64,000 nucleotides of DNA, taken from positions 310,001-374,000 of the forward strand of contig NZ_JACLAU010000001.1 in assembly GCF_014230305.1 (NCBI RefSeq), given 5' to 3'. Origin of the DNA: Novosphingobium aerophilum. GTDB lineage: Bacteria > Pseudomonadota > Alphaproteobacteria > Sphingomonadales > Sphingomonadaceae. The number at the start of each line of letters is the position of its first letter. The first letter of the stretch is position 1. The notes under the pieces are model-generated. The model was not told the DNA's origin and made no database searches. It saw only the letters and a program-made list of their open reading frames with translations. Shown in pieces: positions 1 to 7,855 of this stretch. The position numbers were made by a program, and so were the translations under genes.

Positions 1-575
1 AGGCCCGGGGCGATGGTCACCACGCGAATGCCATAGCGGGCCAGCTCGCGCGCCGCCGGCAGGGTCAGACTCGCCACGCCCCCCTTCGAGGCGGCATAGG
101 CGGCCTGGCCGATCTGGCCCTCGAAGGCGGCCACGCTGGCGGTGTTGACGATCACGCCGCGTTCCTCGGGGCCGACCGGATCGGCATCGTGAATGCGCGC
201 GGCGAACTTCGACAGCACGTTGTAGGTGCCGATCAGGTTGATCTGGACGACCTTGGCGAAATCGCCGAGCGGAGTGGCCGTGCCATCGCGCCCGACCACC
301 TTGGCGGGCGGGGCAATACCGGCGCAGTTGACCAGGATGCGGGCCTTGCCATGGGCGGCTTCCGCCTCGGCGATGGCCTGTTCCACCGCCGCTTCATTGG
401 TCACGTCGACCGACTGGAAGCGCCCCCCGATGGCCTTGGCGTGGGCTTCCCCGGCCTGGGCGTTGAGGTCGAACAGGGTGACCCGGGCGCCCGCCCGCGC
501 CAGTCGCGCGGCGGTGGCCCCGCCCAGACCCGAAGCGCCCCCGGTGACGATGGCGGCAAGACCGTTGATCTCCAT
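1..575 (-). CDS. Short-chain dehydrogenase, HSD10-like (3' end outside window)
   Basis: Classical SDR, probably an NAD-dependent 3-hydroxyacyl-CoA or hydroxysteroid dehydrogenase of the type II (HSD10) group. The visible 191 codons begin at an ATG at 575 and run off the left edge. The nucleotide-binding motif TGGASGLGG lies at residues 11-19, an NCAG motif follows in mid-protein, and the catalytic YAASK is near the truncated end. The N-terminus resembles the SDR at 48355-49149, so the two are probably paralogues. It lies downstream of the acyl-CoA dehydrogenase on the same strand, which fits a beta-oxidation role. The family call is firm; the substrate is unknown. Confidence 0.85.
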   Translation of the reverse strand, partial: MEINGLAAIVTGGASGLGGATAARLARAGARVTLFDLNAQAGEAHAKAIGGRFQSVDVTNEAAVEQAIAEAEAAHGKARILVNCAGIAPPAKVVGRDGTATPLGDFAKVVQINLIGTYNVLSKFAARIHDADPVGPEERGVIVNTASVAAFEGQIGQAAYAASKGGVASLTLPAARELARYGIRVVTIAPG

Positions 576-666
576 GCTGCTGACTGCCTTTCTGATGGAC
601 TGTGTTGGCCCGTGCGGGCGGTTGGGGGGTAGTGCCCGATGCGGCCGGGCGACCTGATCGACGCAC

Positions 667-1794
667 CTAGAGCGCGCGCGCGATCACCATGCGCTGGATG
701 TCCGAGGTGCCTTCGTAGATCTGGCAGACCCGGACGTCGCGGTAGATCTTGGCCACGCCGTATTCCTCCAGATAGCCGTAGCCGCCCAGCGTCTGCAGCG
801 CGGCCGAGACCACGCTCTCAGCCGTTTCCGAAGCGACCAGCTTGGCCATCGAGGCTTCCTTGAGGCACGGCTGTCCGTCATCCTTGAGCGCCGCGGCGTG
901 CAGCACGAGCTGCCGCGCCGCTTCCAGCTTTGCGGCTTGGTCGGCCAAGCGGAAGCCCACCGCCTGATGCTCGAGGATCGGCTTGCCGAAGCTCTTGCGG
1001 TCGCGCGCATAGTCGATCGCGATGCCCAGCGCGGCGTCGGCCATGCCGATGCATTGCGCGGCGATGCCGATGCGTCCCGCCTCCAGGTTGCCCAGCGCGA
1101 TCCCATAACCGCCGCCGGCCTGACCGAGCATCAGGTCGTCGGGCACGAAGACATCGTCGAGACGGATCGCGCAGGTGTCCGACGCGGCCTGCCCCAGCTT
1201 GTGCTCGACCTTGTCGACCGTATAGCCGGGACTGTCGGTGGGAACGATGAAGGCCGAGATGCCGCGTTTGCCGGCGGCCGGATCGGTCGCGGCAAAGACG
1301 ATGGTGATCCCGGCGATCCGCCCGGAGGTGATGAACTGCTTGGCCCCGGTCAGCCGGTAGCCGCCCTCGACCCGATGGGCCCGGGTCCGGATCGCCGAGG
1401 CGTCCGATCCGGCGTCGGGCTCGGTCAGCGCAAAGGCCCCGATCATCCGCCCCGCCACCAGGTCAGGCAGAAACCGGGCCTGCTGCGCGGCGGACCCGTC
1501 CTTGAGCAGCCCGCCGACGATCAGGCTGTTCTGGATGCTGACGACGGTCGACAGCGCACCGTCCGCAGCGGCCAGCTCGATCAGCGCCAGGGCGTAGGAC
1601 ACATAGTCGGTCTCGGCCCCGCCGACCGCCGCGGGCGCGGTCATGCCCATCAGCCCCAGTCCGGCGAGCTGCTCGAACAGGCCGGGGGGAAAGGCGCCGG
1701 CTGCCTCGAAGGCCATGCTGTGGGGCCTGATCTCGGCCTGGGCATAGTCGCGGACGGCGTCGCGGACGGCCCGCTGCGTTCCGGAGAGAATCAT
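667..1794 (-). CDS. Acyl-CoA dehydrogenase
   Basis: FAD-dependent acyl-CoA dehydrogenase of ordinary single-domain length (375 aa), catalysing alpha,beta-desaturation of an acyl-CoA. The TGAKQFITSG segment of the middle beta domain and the C-terminal YEGTSDIQ signature are present. The glutamate at about residue 361 is the usual catalytic base of short- and medium-chain enzymes. It is transcribed toward the SDR at 1-575 and divergently from the TetR gene at 1897. A perfect 12-bp palindrome just upstream of its start is a likely operator, so control by that TetR protein is plausible. Confidence 0.92.
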   Translation of the reverse strand: MILSGTQRAVRDAVRDYAQAEIRPHSMAFEAAGAFPPGLFEQLAGLGLMGMTAPAAVGGAETDYVSYALALIELAAADGALSTVVSIQNSLIVGGLLKDGSAAQQARFLPDLVAGRMIGAFALTEPDAGSDASAIRTRAHRVEGGYRLTGAKQFITSGRIAGITIVFAATDPAAGKRGISAFIVPTDSPGYTVDKVEHKLGQAASDTCAIRLDDVFVPDDLMLGQAGGGYGIALGNLEAGRIGIAAQCIGMADAALGIAIDYARDRKSFGKPILEHQAVGFRLADQAAKLEAARQLVLHAAALKDDGQPCLKEASMAKLVASETAESVVSAALQTLGGYGYLEEYGVAKIYRDVRVCQIYEGTSDIQRMVIARAL

Positions 1795-1814
1795 GACCTC
1801 ACCAGTTAAATGTG

Positions 1815-1826
1815 CACTCGCGAGTG
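1815..1826. promoter_or_regulatory. Perfect palindrome CACTCGCGAGTG, candidate TetR operator
   Basis: A 12-bp perfect inverted repeat lies in the 102-bp gap between the divergent acyl-CoA dehydrogenase (start 1794) and TetR (start 1897) genes. It sits about 20 bp upstream of the dehydrogenase start codon. TetR proteins commonly bind such palindromes in the divergent promoter they control. The site is seen in the sequence; its assignment to this regulator is inference. Confidence 0.5.
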
Positions 1827-1896
1827 TATTGCGCTCTTCACGGTTTCACGTCAAGAAACGGAGGCTGGCCCGTTCGGGCGAGCCCCGGGATCGACG

Positions 1897-2550
1897 ATGC
1901 TGCCAGACTCACCGTTCCGCTCTCCGGCCCAGCGTGCCGCAGACCGCGCCGCCAAGCGCGATGCCGTGCTGCGCGCCGCAGTGCGGATGTTCAACGAGCG
2001 CGGCTTTCACGCCACCTCGCTGGACGATGTCGCGACCAGCCTCGGCATTTCGAAGCGGACGATATACCACTATCTGGCGAGCAAGGATCAGGTCCTGCTC
2101 GAATGCGTCACGATCGGGCTCAATCAGCTGCTCGATGCCGCGGCCGAGGCGCGCACCGAAGAGGGATCGGGACGCGCCCGGCTGGCCCGGTTCCTGCGGC
2201 GCTATGCCGAAATCAACATGGACGATTTCGGCCGCTGCGTGATCCGCACCGGCGAGGAGGCGCTCTCGGCGGAGAGCCGGCCCCGGTTCCGCGCACTCAA
2301 GCGGCAGATCGACAGCGCGCTGCGACAGCTTCTGAGCGATGCGATCGCCGATGGAACCATCGCCGCAACCGATGTCCGGATGACAGCCTTCGCGCTGGCC
2401 GGCGCGCTCAACTGGCCGGCGCGCTGGCATGACCCGTCCGGTGCCATGCCACCCGACGCGGTCGCCGCGACGCTGGTCGACGTCCTGCTGCGCGGGCTCG
2501 ATCCGCGGCCGGTTCCCGGTCCCGCGCACAGCCCGTCGGAGCGATCATGA
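1897..2550 (+). CDS. TetR/AcrR family transcriptional regulator
   Basis: A 217-aa TetR-type repressor counted from the ATG at 1897. An in-frame start exists at 1810, but the extra 29 residues are not TetR-like and would cover the palindrome at 1815-1826. The N-terminal helix-turn-helix is clear (FHATSLDDVATSLGISKRT followed by IYHYLASKDQ, roughly residues 30-60). The C-terminal ligand domain shows no recognisable specificity. The stop overlaps the next start in an ATGA, so it is co-transcribed with the thioesterase. It probably controls itself and the divergent acyl-CoA dehydrogenase, sensing an acyl-CoA or related compound. Confidence 0.9.
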   Translation: MLPDSPFRSPAQRAADRAAKRDAVLRAAVRMFNERGFHATSLDDVATSLGISKRTIYHYLASKDQVLLECVTIGLNQLLDAAAEARTEEGSGRARLARFLRRYAEINMDDFGRCVIRTGEEALSAESRPRFRALKRQIDSALRQLLSDAIADGTIAATDVRMTAFALAGALNWPARWHDPSGAMPPDAVAATLVDVLLRGLDPRPVPGPAHSPSERS

Positions 2551-3317
2551 CCGACACCTTCCTGTTCTCGCGCAAGGGGGATGTCCTCGTTCCCGCGCAG
2601 CGCACCCGCGGCTATTGGCGCAGCGATTCGATCGACGGTCGCGCGATCGTGGCCGCGCTTGGGCACGAGATCGAACGTCGCCATGGGGCCGCCGATCTCT
2701 GGCCCGCCCGCCTGACGGTCGACATGCACCGGCTGCCCCCGCGCGAGCCGCTGCATATCGAGACCCGGGTGGTGCGCGACGGCGGGCGGCTGCGGCTGAT
2801 CGAGGCCATCCTCACCCTGCATGGCGACGAGTATGCCCGGGCGACCTGCCAACTGCTGCGCGAGCGTCCGCCGGCCCCCGGGCAGGTCTGGCCGGGTCTG
2901 CCACCGTGGCAGGTGCCCGCGCCCGATGCCCTCACCAGCCTGCCGGACGAGCATCACATGCGGCTGGCCGAATGGCGCCTGATCGCGGGCACGCTCGGCG
3001 CCGTCGGGCCGCGCCGGGTCTGGATCCGTCCCACGGTCGAAACTGTGGCCGGAGAGCCGCTGACCCCCTTCAGCCGGGTCGCGGCGATCGCCGACACGGC
3101 CAGCCCATGGGTCCATGCGGCGGATGTCGGGATCGGCTACATCAACACCGATGTGACGCTGCACCTCTACCGCCCGCCCGATGGCGAGTGGATCGGGCTC
3201 GATGCGCTGCTTCACGACGAGGCCGCGGGCCGCGCGATCGGAACCTGCCGGGTCTACGACCAGAGCGGGCCAATCGGCCTGGCCAGCACCACGGCGGTTG
3301 CCAACACGCGGAGCTGA
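2547..3317 (+). CDS. Acyl-CoA thioesterase-like, double hotdog protein
   Basis: This 256-aa protein resembles TesB-type or thioesterase-superfamily proteins made of two hotdog folds. The N-terminal half carries the YWRSDSIDGRAIVAALGHE segment. The C-terminal half has the WIRP...GEPLTPFSRVAAIAD pattern typical of these proteins. It would hydrolyse acyl-CoA esters, releasing CoA during catabolism. The start overlaps the TetR stop (ATGA), indicating translational coupling. No catalytic triad can be assigned with confidence from the sequence alone. Confidence 0.75.
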   Translation: MTDTFLFSRKGDVLVPAQRTRGYWRSDSIDGRAIVAALGHEIERRHGAADLWPARLTVDMHRLPPREPLHIETRVVRDGGRLRLIEAILTLHGDEYARATCQLLRERPPAPGQVWPGLPPWQVPAPDALTSLPDEHHMRLAEWRLIAGTLGAVGPRRVWIRPTVETVAGEPLTPFSRVAAIADTASPWVHAADVGIGYINTDVTLHLYRPPDGEWIGLDALLHDEAAGRAIGTCRVYDQSGPIGLASTTAVANTRS

Positions 3318-3329
3318 GCGCCGCTCCGG

Positions 3330-4115
3330 TCAGCCCTGGCTCGACAGCCGCGCGGACAGGGCCTGGCCCGCCTCGGCGAGGGCCTGGCCCAGGGCATCGA
3401 CCCCGTTGACCCGGACCGAGCGGCTCAGTCCGACCGCGGCCAGGGCGTGGCTCGGCCCGGCGGGGGTGCGGAACACCGGGGCGGCCACCACGGTGACTCC
3501 CGCGATGTAGCGGCCGTCATCGATCGCATAGCCCCGCGTCCGGGTCTCCTCGACCTCGCGCGACCACTCGGTGAAGCTGGGCGGATCATCCCAGCGCAAC
3601 CCGCCGAAGCGCGCTTCGATGGCCGCCGGAGAGTGATTGCCGAAGGCCGCGATGCAGCGTCCGGTCGCGCTGAGCAGGGCGGGAAAGCGGCTCCCGACTT
3701 CGGCATTGATCTGGAATCCGCCGGCGCCGAGCGCCCTGGCGATCACAATGATGTGTTCGAGCCCGACGATCTGGACCGCCAGCACCGTGACCCCGTGGCG
3801 CGCCGCGACGCGATCGATCAGCGGCTGGGCCAGATCGGCAAACCGGTCATTGCGCAGCCAGCCGCGGGCGAGGGTGAGGATCCCGGCGTCCAGCGCATAG
3901 CGCTTGGTCGCCGGATCGAAGGCGACGAGCTCCTCATCGACCAGCGCCCGCAGGACGTAGAGGCAGGTGGAAGGCACCAGCGCCAGATCCCGCGCGATCG
4001 CATTGACCCCCAGGGGCACGGGACTGCGCCCCAGGTGGCGGAGAATCGCGGCAGCCCGGGTGATGGCCGGGGCCTTGGAGGCGGGTTGAGGCAAGGGGGC
4101 TGTCGTCCTTATCAT
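3330..4115 (-). CDS. IclR family transcriptional regulator
   Basis: 261-aa IclR-type regulator with an N-terminal winged helix (LRHLGRSPVPLGVNAIARDL, residues about 27-46) and a C-terminal effector-binding domain. It is divergent from the CoA ligase at 4177, separated by an unusually AT-rich 61-bp gap that holds an inverted repeat and a promoter reading into this gene. It therefore probably represses itself and controls the ligase-MaoC-hydroxylase operon in response to a pathway acid or its CoA ester. Confidence 0.9.
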   Translation of the reverse strand: MIRTTAPLPQPASKAPAITRAAAILRHLGRSPVPLGVNAIARDLALVPSTCLYVLRALVDEELVAFDPATKRYALDAGILTLARGWLRNDRFADLAQPLIDRVAARHGVTVLAVQIVGLEHIIVIARALGAGGFQINAEVGSRFPALLSATGRCIAAFGNHSPAAIEARFGGLRWDDPPSFTEWSREVEETRTRGYAIDDGRYIAGVTVVAAPVFRTPAGPSHALAAVGLSRSVRVNGVDALGQALAEAGQALSARLSSQG

Positions 4116-4117
4116 TC

Positions 4118-4153
4118 AATATAGCGAATAACATTCTATATTTACAACGTCAA
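4118..4153 (-). promoter_or_regulatory. IclR promoter with overlapping AATATAG/CTATATT inverted repeat
   Basis: On the minus strand a TTGACG -35 box (4148-4153) is followed after 17 bp by a TATTCG -10 box (4125-4130), reading into the IclR gene. A 7-bp inverted repeat, AATATAG (4118-4124) and CTATATT (4136-4142) with 11 bp between, covers the -10 region. An inner GAAT...ATTC repeat lies within it. The AT-rich stretch stands out from its GC-rich surroundings and is well placed to be the autoregulatory operator. Confidence 0.6.
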
Positions 4154-4176
4154 GCCGTGTGTGGCAGGGAGCGGTC

Positions 4177-5736
4177 ATGCCAAAGCTGACCGAACTCACC
4201 AGCTATGCCGACGCCCAGGCCCATGCCCGCCCCGAGGCCCTGTGGGCCCTGTTCGATGGCGATCGCGAGCATCTCAATATCGCCCATGAATGCATCAACC
4301 GGCATGCCGATGGCTCCGGCCGCCCGGCCGTGCGGATCGCCCATGCCGACGGGCGCGACGAAATCCTGAGCTTTGACGAGATTGCCGCCGGTGCCGCCCG
4401 CTTCGCGCACTGGCTGATCGCCGAGGGTATTCAGCCGGGCGAACGGATCGCCTTCATGCTCGAGCCGTCGCTGCCCTTCTATGTCTGCCTGTTCGGGGCG
4501 ATGCAGACCGGGGCCATCTCGGTGCCGCTGTTCACCCTGTTCGGCCCCGATGCGCTGCGCCTGCGGGTGGACGATTGCCGCCCGTCGATCCTGGTCACCA
4601 ATGCGGAGAAGGCCCAACTCGCCCGCTCGCTTAACGGGCCGCGGGTGATCGTCGCCGACGACGCGTTCCTCGCCTCGCTGGCAGGCTTCCCCGACCGCAT
4701 CGACGCACGGTCGCAGGCCAACGATATCGCGGTGTTCCAGTATACCAGCGGCACGACCCGCGAACTGCCCGAGGCGGTCCGGCACAGCCACCGCGCGATC
4801 GTCACGCTGATGTTCGCCGCGCTCTACGGCACCGGGATCCGCCCCGGCGACGAGTTCTTCTGCCCGTCATCCCCGGCCTGGGGCCACGGGCTGTGGCACG
4901 GCACGCTCGCTCCGCTGGCGCTGGGGGTGACCACCGGCACCTTCGCCGGCCGCTTCGATCCGGTGCGGCTGCTGCAGGCGCTCGACAGCTTCGGCATCAC
5001 CAACATGTCGGCCGCGGCCACGCACTACCGGATGATGAAGAACTCCGGCCGTGGGGGTGATTTCACCTTCCGGTTCAACAAGCTGTCCTACACCGGCGAG
5101 CCGATCGACCCGGCCACGCTCGAATGGATCGATGCCCATTTCAAGGTGCCGGCCTGCTCGATGTACGGCACCACCGAGATCGGCGTGGTGCTGGTCAACT
5201 ATCCCGGCGCCGACGATTTCATGGTGAAGCCGGGGTCGCTCGGCAAGGCGATCCCGGGCCAGCGGCTCGAGGTCCAGCGTCCGGACGGCACGGCCTGCGC
5301 GCCGGGCGAGGTGGGCGAGCTGATGCTGTGGCGCGGTGGTGCGTGGATGACCACGAAGGACCGCGCCCGGATCGACGAGAACGGCTATTTCTATCACTGC
5401 GGCCGGGCCGACGACGTGATCATCTCGGCCGGCTGGACCCTGTCGGCGGTCGAGATCGAGAACACCATGCTCAAGCATCCCGCCGTGCTCGAATGCGCGG
5501 TGATCGGGGTCCCGGACGAGCAGCGCGGCCAGGTGGTCAAGGCCTTCGTCATCGCGCGCGAACCGGGCAGCGACGCGCTGGTCCGCGCGCTGCAGGACTT
5601 CACCCGCGAGAAGCTGGCCCAGCACGAATTTCCGCGGATCGTCGAATTCGTCGACGAGCTGCCCAAGAACCCGGCCGGCAAGGTCAACCGCAAGGTCCTG
5701 CGCGACCGCGAGGCGGCAGCCGCCGCCGCTGCTTGA
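4177..5736 (+). CDS. AMP-binding acyl-CoA synthetase (cyclohexanecarboxylate/benzoate-CoA ligase-like)
   Basis: 519-aa adenylate-forming ligase that would activate a carboxylic acid with ATP and CoA. The P-loop-like A3 motif is YTSGTTRELPEAVRHSH rather than the usual TSGTTGxPKG, a variant I associate with cyclic or aromatic acid ligases. The A8 region (GYFYHCGRADDVI) and the C-terminal lysine motif ELPKNPAGKVNRK are present. The ATG at 4177 is preferred over the GTG at 4159 because AGGGAG lies 7 bp upstream. It heads an operon with the MaoC-like gene and the membrane hydroxylase. Confidence 0.88.
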   Translation: MPKLTELTSYADAQAHARPEALWALFDGDREHLNIAHECINRHADGSGRPAVRIAHADGRDEILSFDEIAAGAARFAHWLIAEGIQPGERIAFMLEPSLPFYVCLFGAMQTGAISVPLFTLFGPDALRLRVDDCRPSILVTNAEKAQLARSLNGPRVIVADDAFLASLAGFPDRIDARSQANDIAVFQYTSGTTRELPEAVRHSHRAIVTLMFAALYGTGIRPGDEFFCPSSPAWGHGLWHGTLAPLALGVTTGTFAGRFDPVRLLQALDSFGITNMSAAATHYRMMKNSGRGGDFTFRFNKLSYTGEPIDPATLEWIDAHFKVPACSMYGTTEIGVVLVNYPGADDFMVKPGSLGKAIPGQRLEVQRPDGTACAPGEVGELMLWRGGAWMTTKDRARIDENGYFYHCGRADDVIISAGWTLSAVEIENTMLKHPAVLECAVIGVPDEQRGQVVKAFVIAREPGSDALVRALQDFTREKLAQHEFPRIVEFVDELPKNPAGKVNRKVLRDREAAAAAAA

Positions 5737-5753
5737 TTTCAGGAGAGAACCCA

Positions 5754-6878
5754 ATGAGCGCCAAATTCCCCAAGATCACCGAGGAAGGCCTGGCCGACCT
5801 GCGCAGCCGCATCGGCATCAAGATCGAGAACACGGTCGAGCCGTGGAACTATGAAGCCACGCGCGATGCGATCCGCCACTATGCTCATGGCATCGGCGAC
5901 GACAATCCGCTGTGGACCGATCCCGACTACGCCGCCAAGACCAAGTACGGCTCGATCGTGGCCCTGCCGAGCTTCCTGTTCACCACCAGCCGGATCATCT
6001 CGGGCTATTGCGGCGGCCTGTCGGGCGTGCACGCGATGTGGGCCGGTGCCGACTGGACCTGGCACAAGCCGGTGCTGCGCAACGACACGATCCGCACCGA
6101 GGCTTACCTGAAGGATCTGGTCGAGCACCAGACCAGGTTCGCCGGGCGCTCGTTCCAGCAGATCTATCATGTCGACTTCTACAACCAGCACGGCGATCTG
6201 GTCTGCGAGGCCGACAGCTGGGTGTTCCGCACCGACCGCGACGAAGCGCGCGAGCGCGGCACCAAGTACACCGAAGCGCGCGGCCGGGTCGAGCCGTTCA
6301 CCGACGAGCAGCTCGCCGAATGGGGCAAGCTTTACGCCAACGAGGAAATCCGGGGCGCCACGCCGCGCTACTGGGAGGACGTGAACGTTGGTGACGAGCT
6401 GCCGCGGATGATGAAGGGGCCGATGACCGTCACCGGCTTCATCTGCTATGCCCAGGGCTGGGGCGGGCTGTACATCCGCGCCAACAAGCTGGCCTGGAAG
6501 ATGCAGCAGGCCCATCCGGGCCTGGGCATCAAGAACCGCTTCAACGTCCCCGATTGCCCCGAGCGGGTCCACTGGGACGAGGCCTTCGCGCTCGAGGTCG
6601 GTGCCCCCGGGGCCTATGACTACGGTCCGGAGCGCAATTCCTGGCTGACTCACCACATCACCAACTGGATCGGCGACGACGGCTTCCTGCACAAGTCGAA
6701 GTGCCAGATCCGCCGCCACAACCCCGATGGCGATGTGATCTTCATCGACGGCAGCGTGACGCGCAAGTTCGAGGAGAACGGCAAGAAGTATGTCGAGATC
6801 CAGCAGCAGGCGCTGACCCATCGCGGCGAGGTCTCGGCCTTCGGCACGGCCATCGCGGAACTGCCCAGCAAGGGCTGA
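5754..6878 (+). CDS. MaoC-like double-hotdog protein (FAS1-like dehydratase N-domain)
   Basis: 374-aa protein with two hotdog folds. An N-terminal MaoC/FAS1-like dehydratase domain occupies about residues 20-160. A second begins around residue 200 with TPRYWEDVNVGDELP. Such proteins hydrate enoyl-CoAs or bind acyl-CoA. The classical R-hydratase D-x4-H motif is not obvious in either half, so catalysis is uncertain. The ATG at 5754 has AGGAGAG at 5741-5747. It lies 17 bp after the CoA ligase and 40 bp before the hydroxylase, implying one transcript. Confidence 0.8.
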   Translation: MSAKFPKITEEGLADLRSRIGIKIENTVEPWNYEATRDAIRHYAHGIGDDNPLWTDPDYAAKTKYGSIVALPSFLFTTSRIISGYCGGLSGVHAMWAGADWTWHKPVLRNDTIRTEAYLKDLVEHQTRFAGRSFQQIYHVDFYNQHGDLVCEADSWVFRTDRDEARERGTKYTEARGRVEPFTDEQLAEWGKLYANEEIRGATPRYWEDVNVGDELPRMMKGPMTVTGFICYAQGWGGLYIRANKLAWKMQQAHPGLGIKNRFNVPDCPERVHWDEAFALEVGAPGAYDYGPERNSWLTHHITNWIGDDGFLHKSKCQIRRHNPDGDVIFIDGSVTRKFEENGKKYVEIQQQALTHRGEVSAFGTAIAELPSKG

Positions 6879-6889
6879 ACGACAGCACC

Positions 6890-6913
6890 GGCCCTCTCCT
6901 GCGGGAGAGGGCC
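6890..6913 (+). promoter_or_regulatory. 10-bp perfect hairpin enclosing a Shine-Dalgarno sequence
   Basis: GGCCCTCTCC (6890-6899) pairs perfectly with GGAGAGGGCC (6904-6913) around a 4-nt loop. The right arm contains the GGAGAGGG that serves as ribosome binding site for the gene starting at 6919. There is no U-tract, so it does not look like an intrinsic terminator. As RNA it would hide the ribosome binding site. It might also be a copy of a dispersed palindromic element. Confidence 0.6.
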
Positions 6914-6918
6914 CCAGC

Positions 6919-7737
6919 ATGGACACGGCAAGCGATATGAATCCCTGGGATCAGGTTCTTTTCCTGTTCAATGGCGAACAGGCGATTCGTCTGTGGTTCG
7001 CCCTGTTCCTGGGCGCGGGCGTGATCGCCGGCGTGTGGACCGGCTTCTTCAAGGCGCGCAAGATTCAGCCGCGCGGCTTCAAGTGGAAGACCTTCCGCAA
7101 CGAGGGCCTGTTCGCGGTGCTCAACGTCGCGATCTCCGGCGCGCTGATCGGCGGCGCCATGTCCTGGCTGCTGGCCCACGGGTGGATCAGCGTCGCCAAG
7201 GGTCCGGTGAGCTGGTGGCAGGTGGCGATCCAGTACGCCCTGTACTTCTTCCTGTTCGACACCTGGTTCTACTGGCTGCACCGCTGGATGCACAACGAGC
7301 CGGTCTACAGTTGGGTGCACAAGCTGCACCACTTCTCGACCTCGCCCAACCTGCTCACCACCTTCTCGGTCAATCCGCTGGAATCGCTGGTCAACGGCGG
7401 CTTCGTCCCGCTGTTCCTGACCGCCATGGCCTTTGTCTGGCCAGTCCACGAGCACACCATGGCGCTGATCACGCCAACCAACGTGCTCATGGGGCTCTAT
7501 GTCCATTCGGGCTACGAGTTCCTGCCGCGCTGGTGGAACCGCAGTTGGGCGACGAAGTGGTTCATCACCGCGACCTTCCACGATCAGCACCACAAGTACT
7601 TCCGGGTCAATTTCGGCGGCTACACCACAATCTGGGACCGCCTCTGCGGGACCATGCGGCCCAAGTACGAGGACGAGATGGCCGCGATCGGCGATCGTTC
7701 CTCCACCACCCCGCCGCGCGGCGCGGTGGCGTCCTGA
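6919..7737 (+). CDS. Sterol desaturase / fatty acid hydroxylase superfamily membrane protein
   Basis: 272-aa integral membrane protein of the di-iron hydroxylase/desaturase family, which oxidises C-H bonds in lipids at the membrane. The histidine clusters are H121-RWM-H125, H134-KL-HH138 and H221-DQ-HH225, with several hydrophobic segments before and between them (for example residues 25-42 and 70-90). The ribosome binding site lies inside a perfect hairpin. It is the last gene of the ligase-MaoC operon, so it may hydroxylate or desaturate the operon's substrate. Confidence 0.88.
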   Translation: MDTASDMNPWDQVLFLFNGEQAIRLWFALFLGAGVIAGVWTGFFKARKIQPRGFKWKTFRNEGLFAVLNVAISGALIGGAMSWLLAHGWISVAKGPVSWWQVAIQYALYFFLFDTWFYWLHRWMHNEPVYSWVHKLHHFSTSPNLLTTFSVNPLESLVNGGFVPLFLTAMAFVWPVHEHTMALITPTNVLMGLYVHSGYEFLPRWWNRSWATKWFITATFHDQHHKYFRVNFGGYTTIWDRLCGTMRPKYEDEMAAIGDRSSTTPPRGAVAS

Positions 7738-7772
7738 CCGGGCGACTGCCCGGCCGCTGACGGCCCGCGCGA

Positions 7773-7827
7773 AACCGCCCCGGCGATGGTGCCGGCTCTT
7801 TGCCAGACCAGGCCCGGTCCATAAGCT
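7773..7827 (+). promoter_or_regulatory. Promoter-like region with AACCGC-N4-GCGAT element
   Basis: An AACCGC-CCCG-GCGAT element (7773-7787) precedes TTGCCA (7800-7805), a 16-bp spacer and TAAGCT (7822-7827), 28 bp before the esterase start. The element matches the repeated motif seen elsewhere in the window. Its distance to the -35 box is 27 bp, out of phase with the other copies, so membership of that set is doubtful. Confidence 0.35.
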
Positions 7828-7855
7828 GACCCCACCAGAACAAGGGGGTGAGGTT

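Noticed and set aside
6890..6913. Intrinsic terminator after the MaoC gene
   Set aside because: The stem is strong but no T-run follows and it contains the ribosome binding site of the next gene, so it is reported as an RBS-sequestering hairpin.
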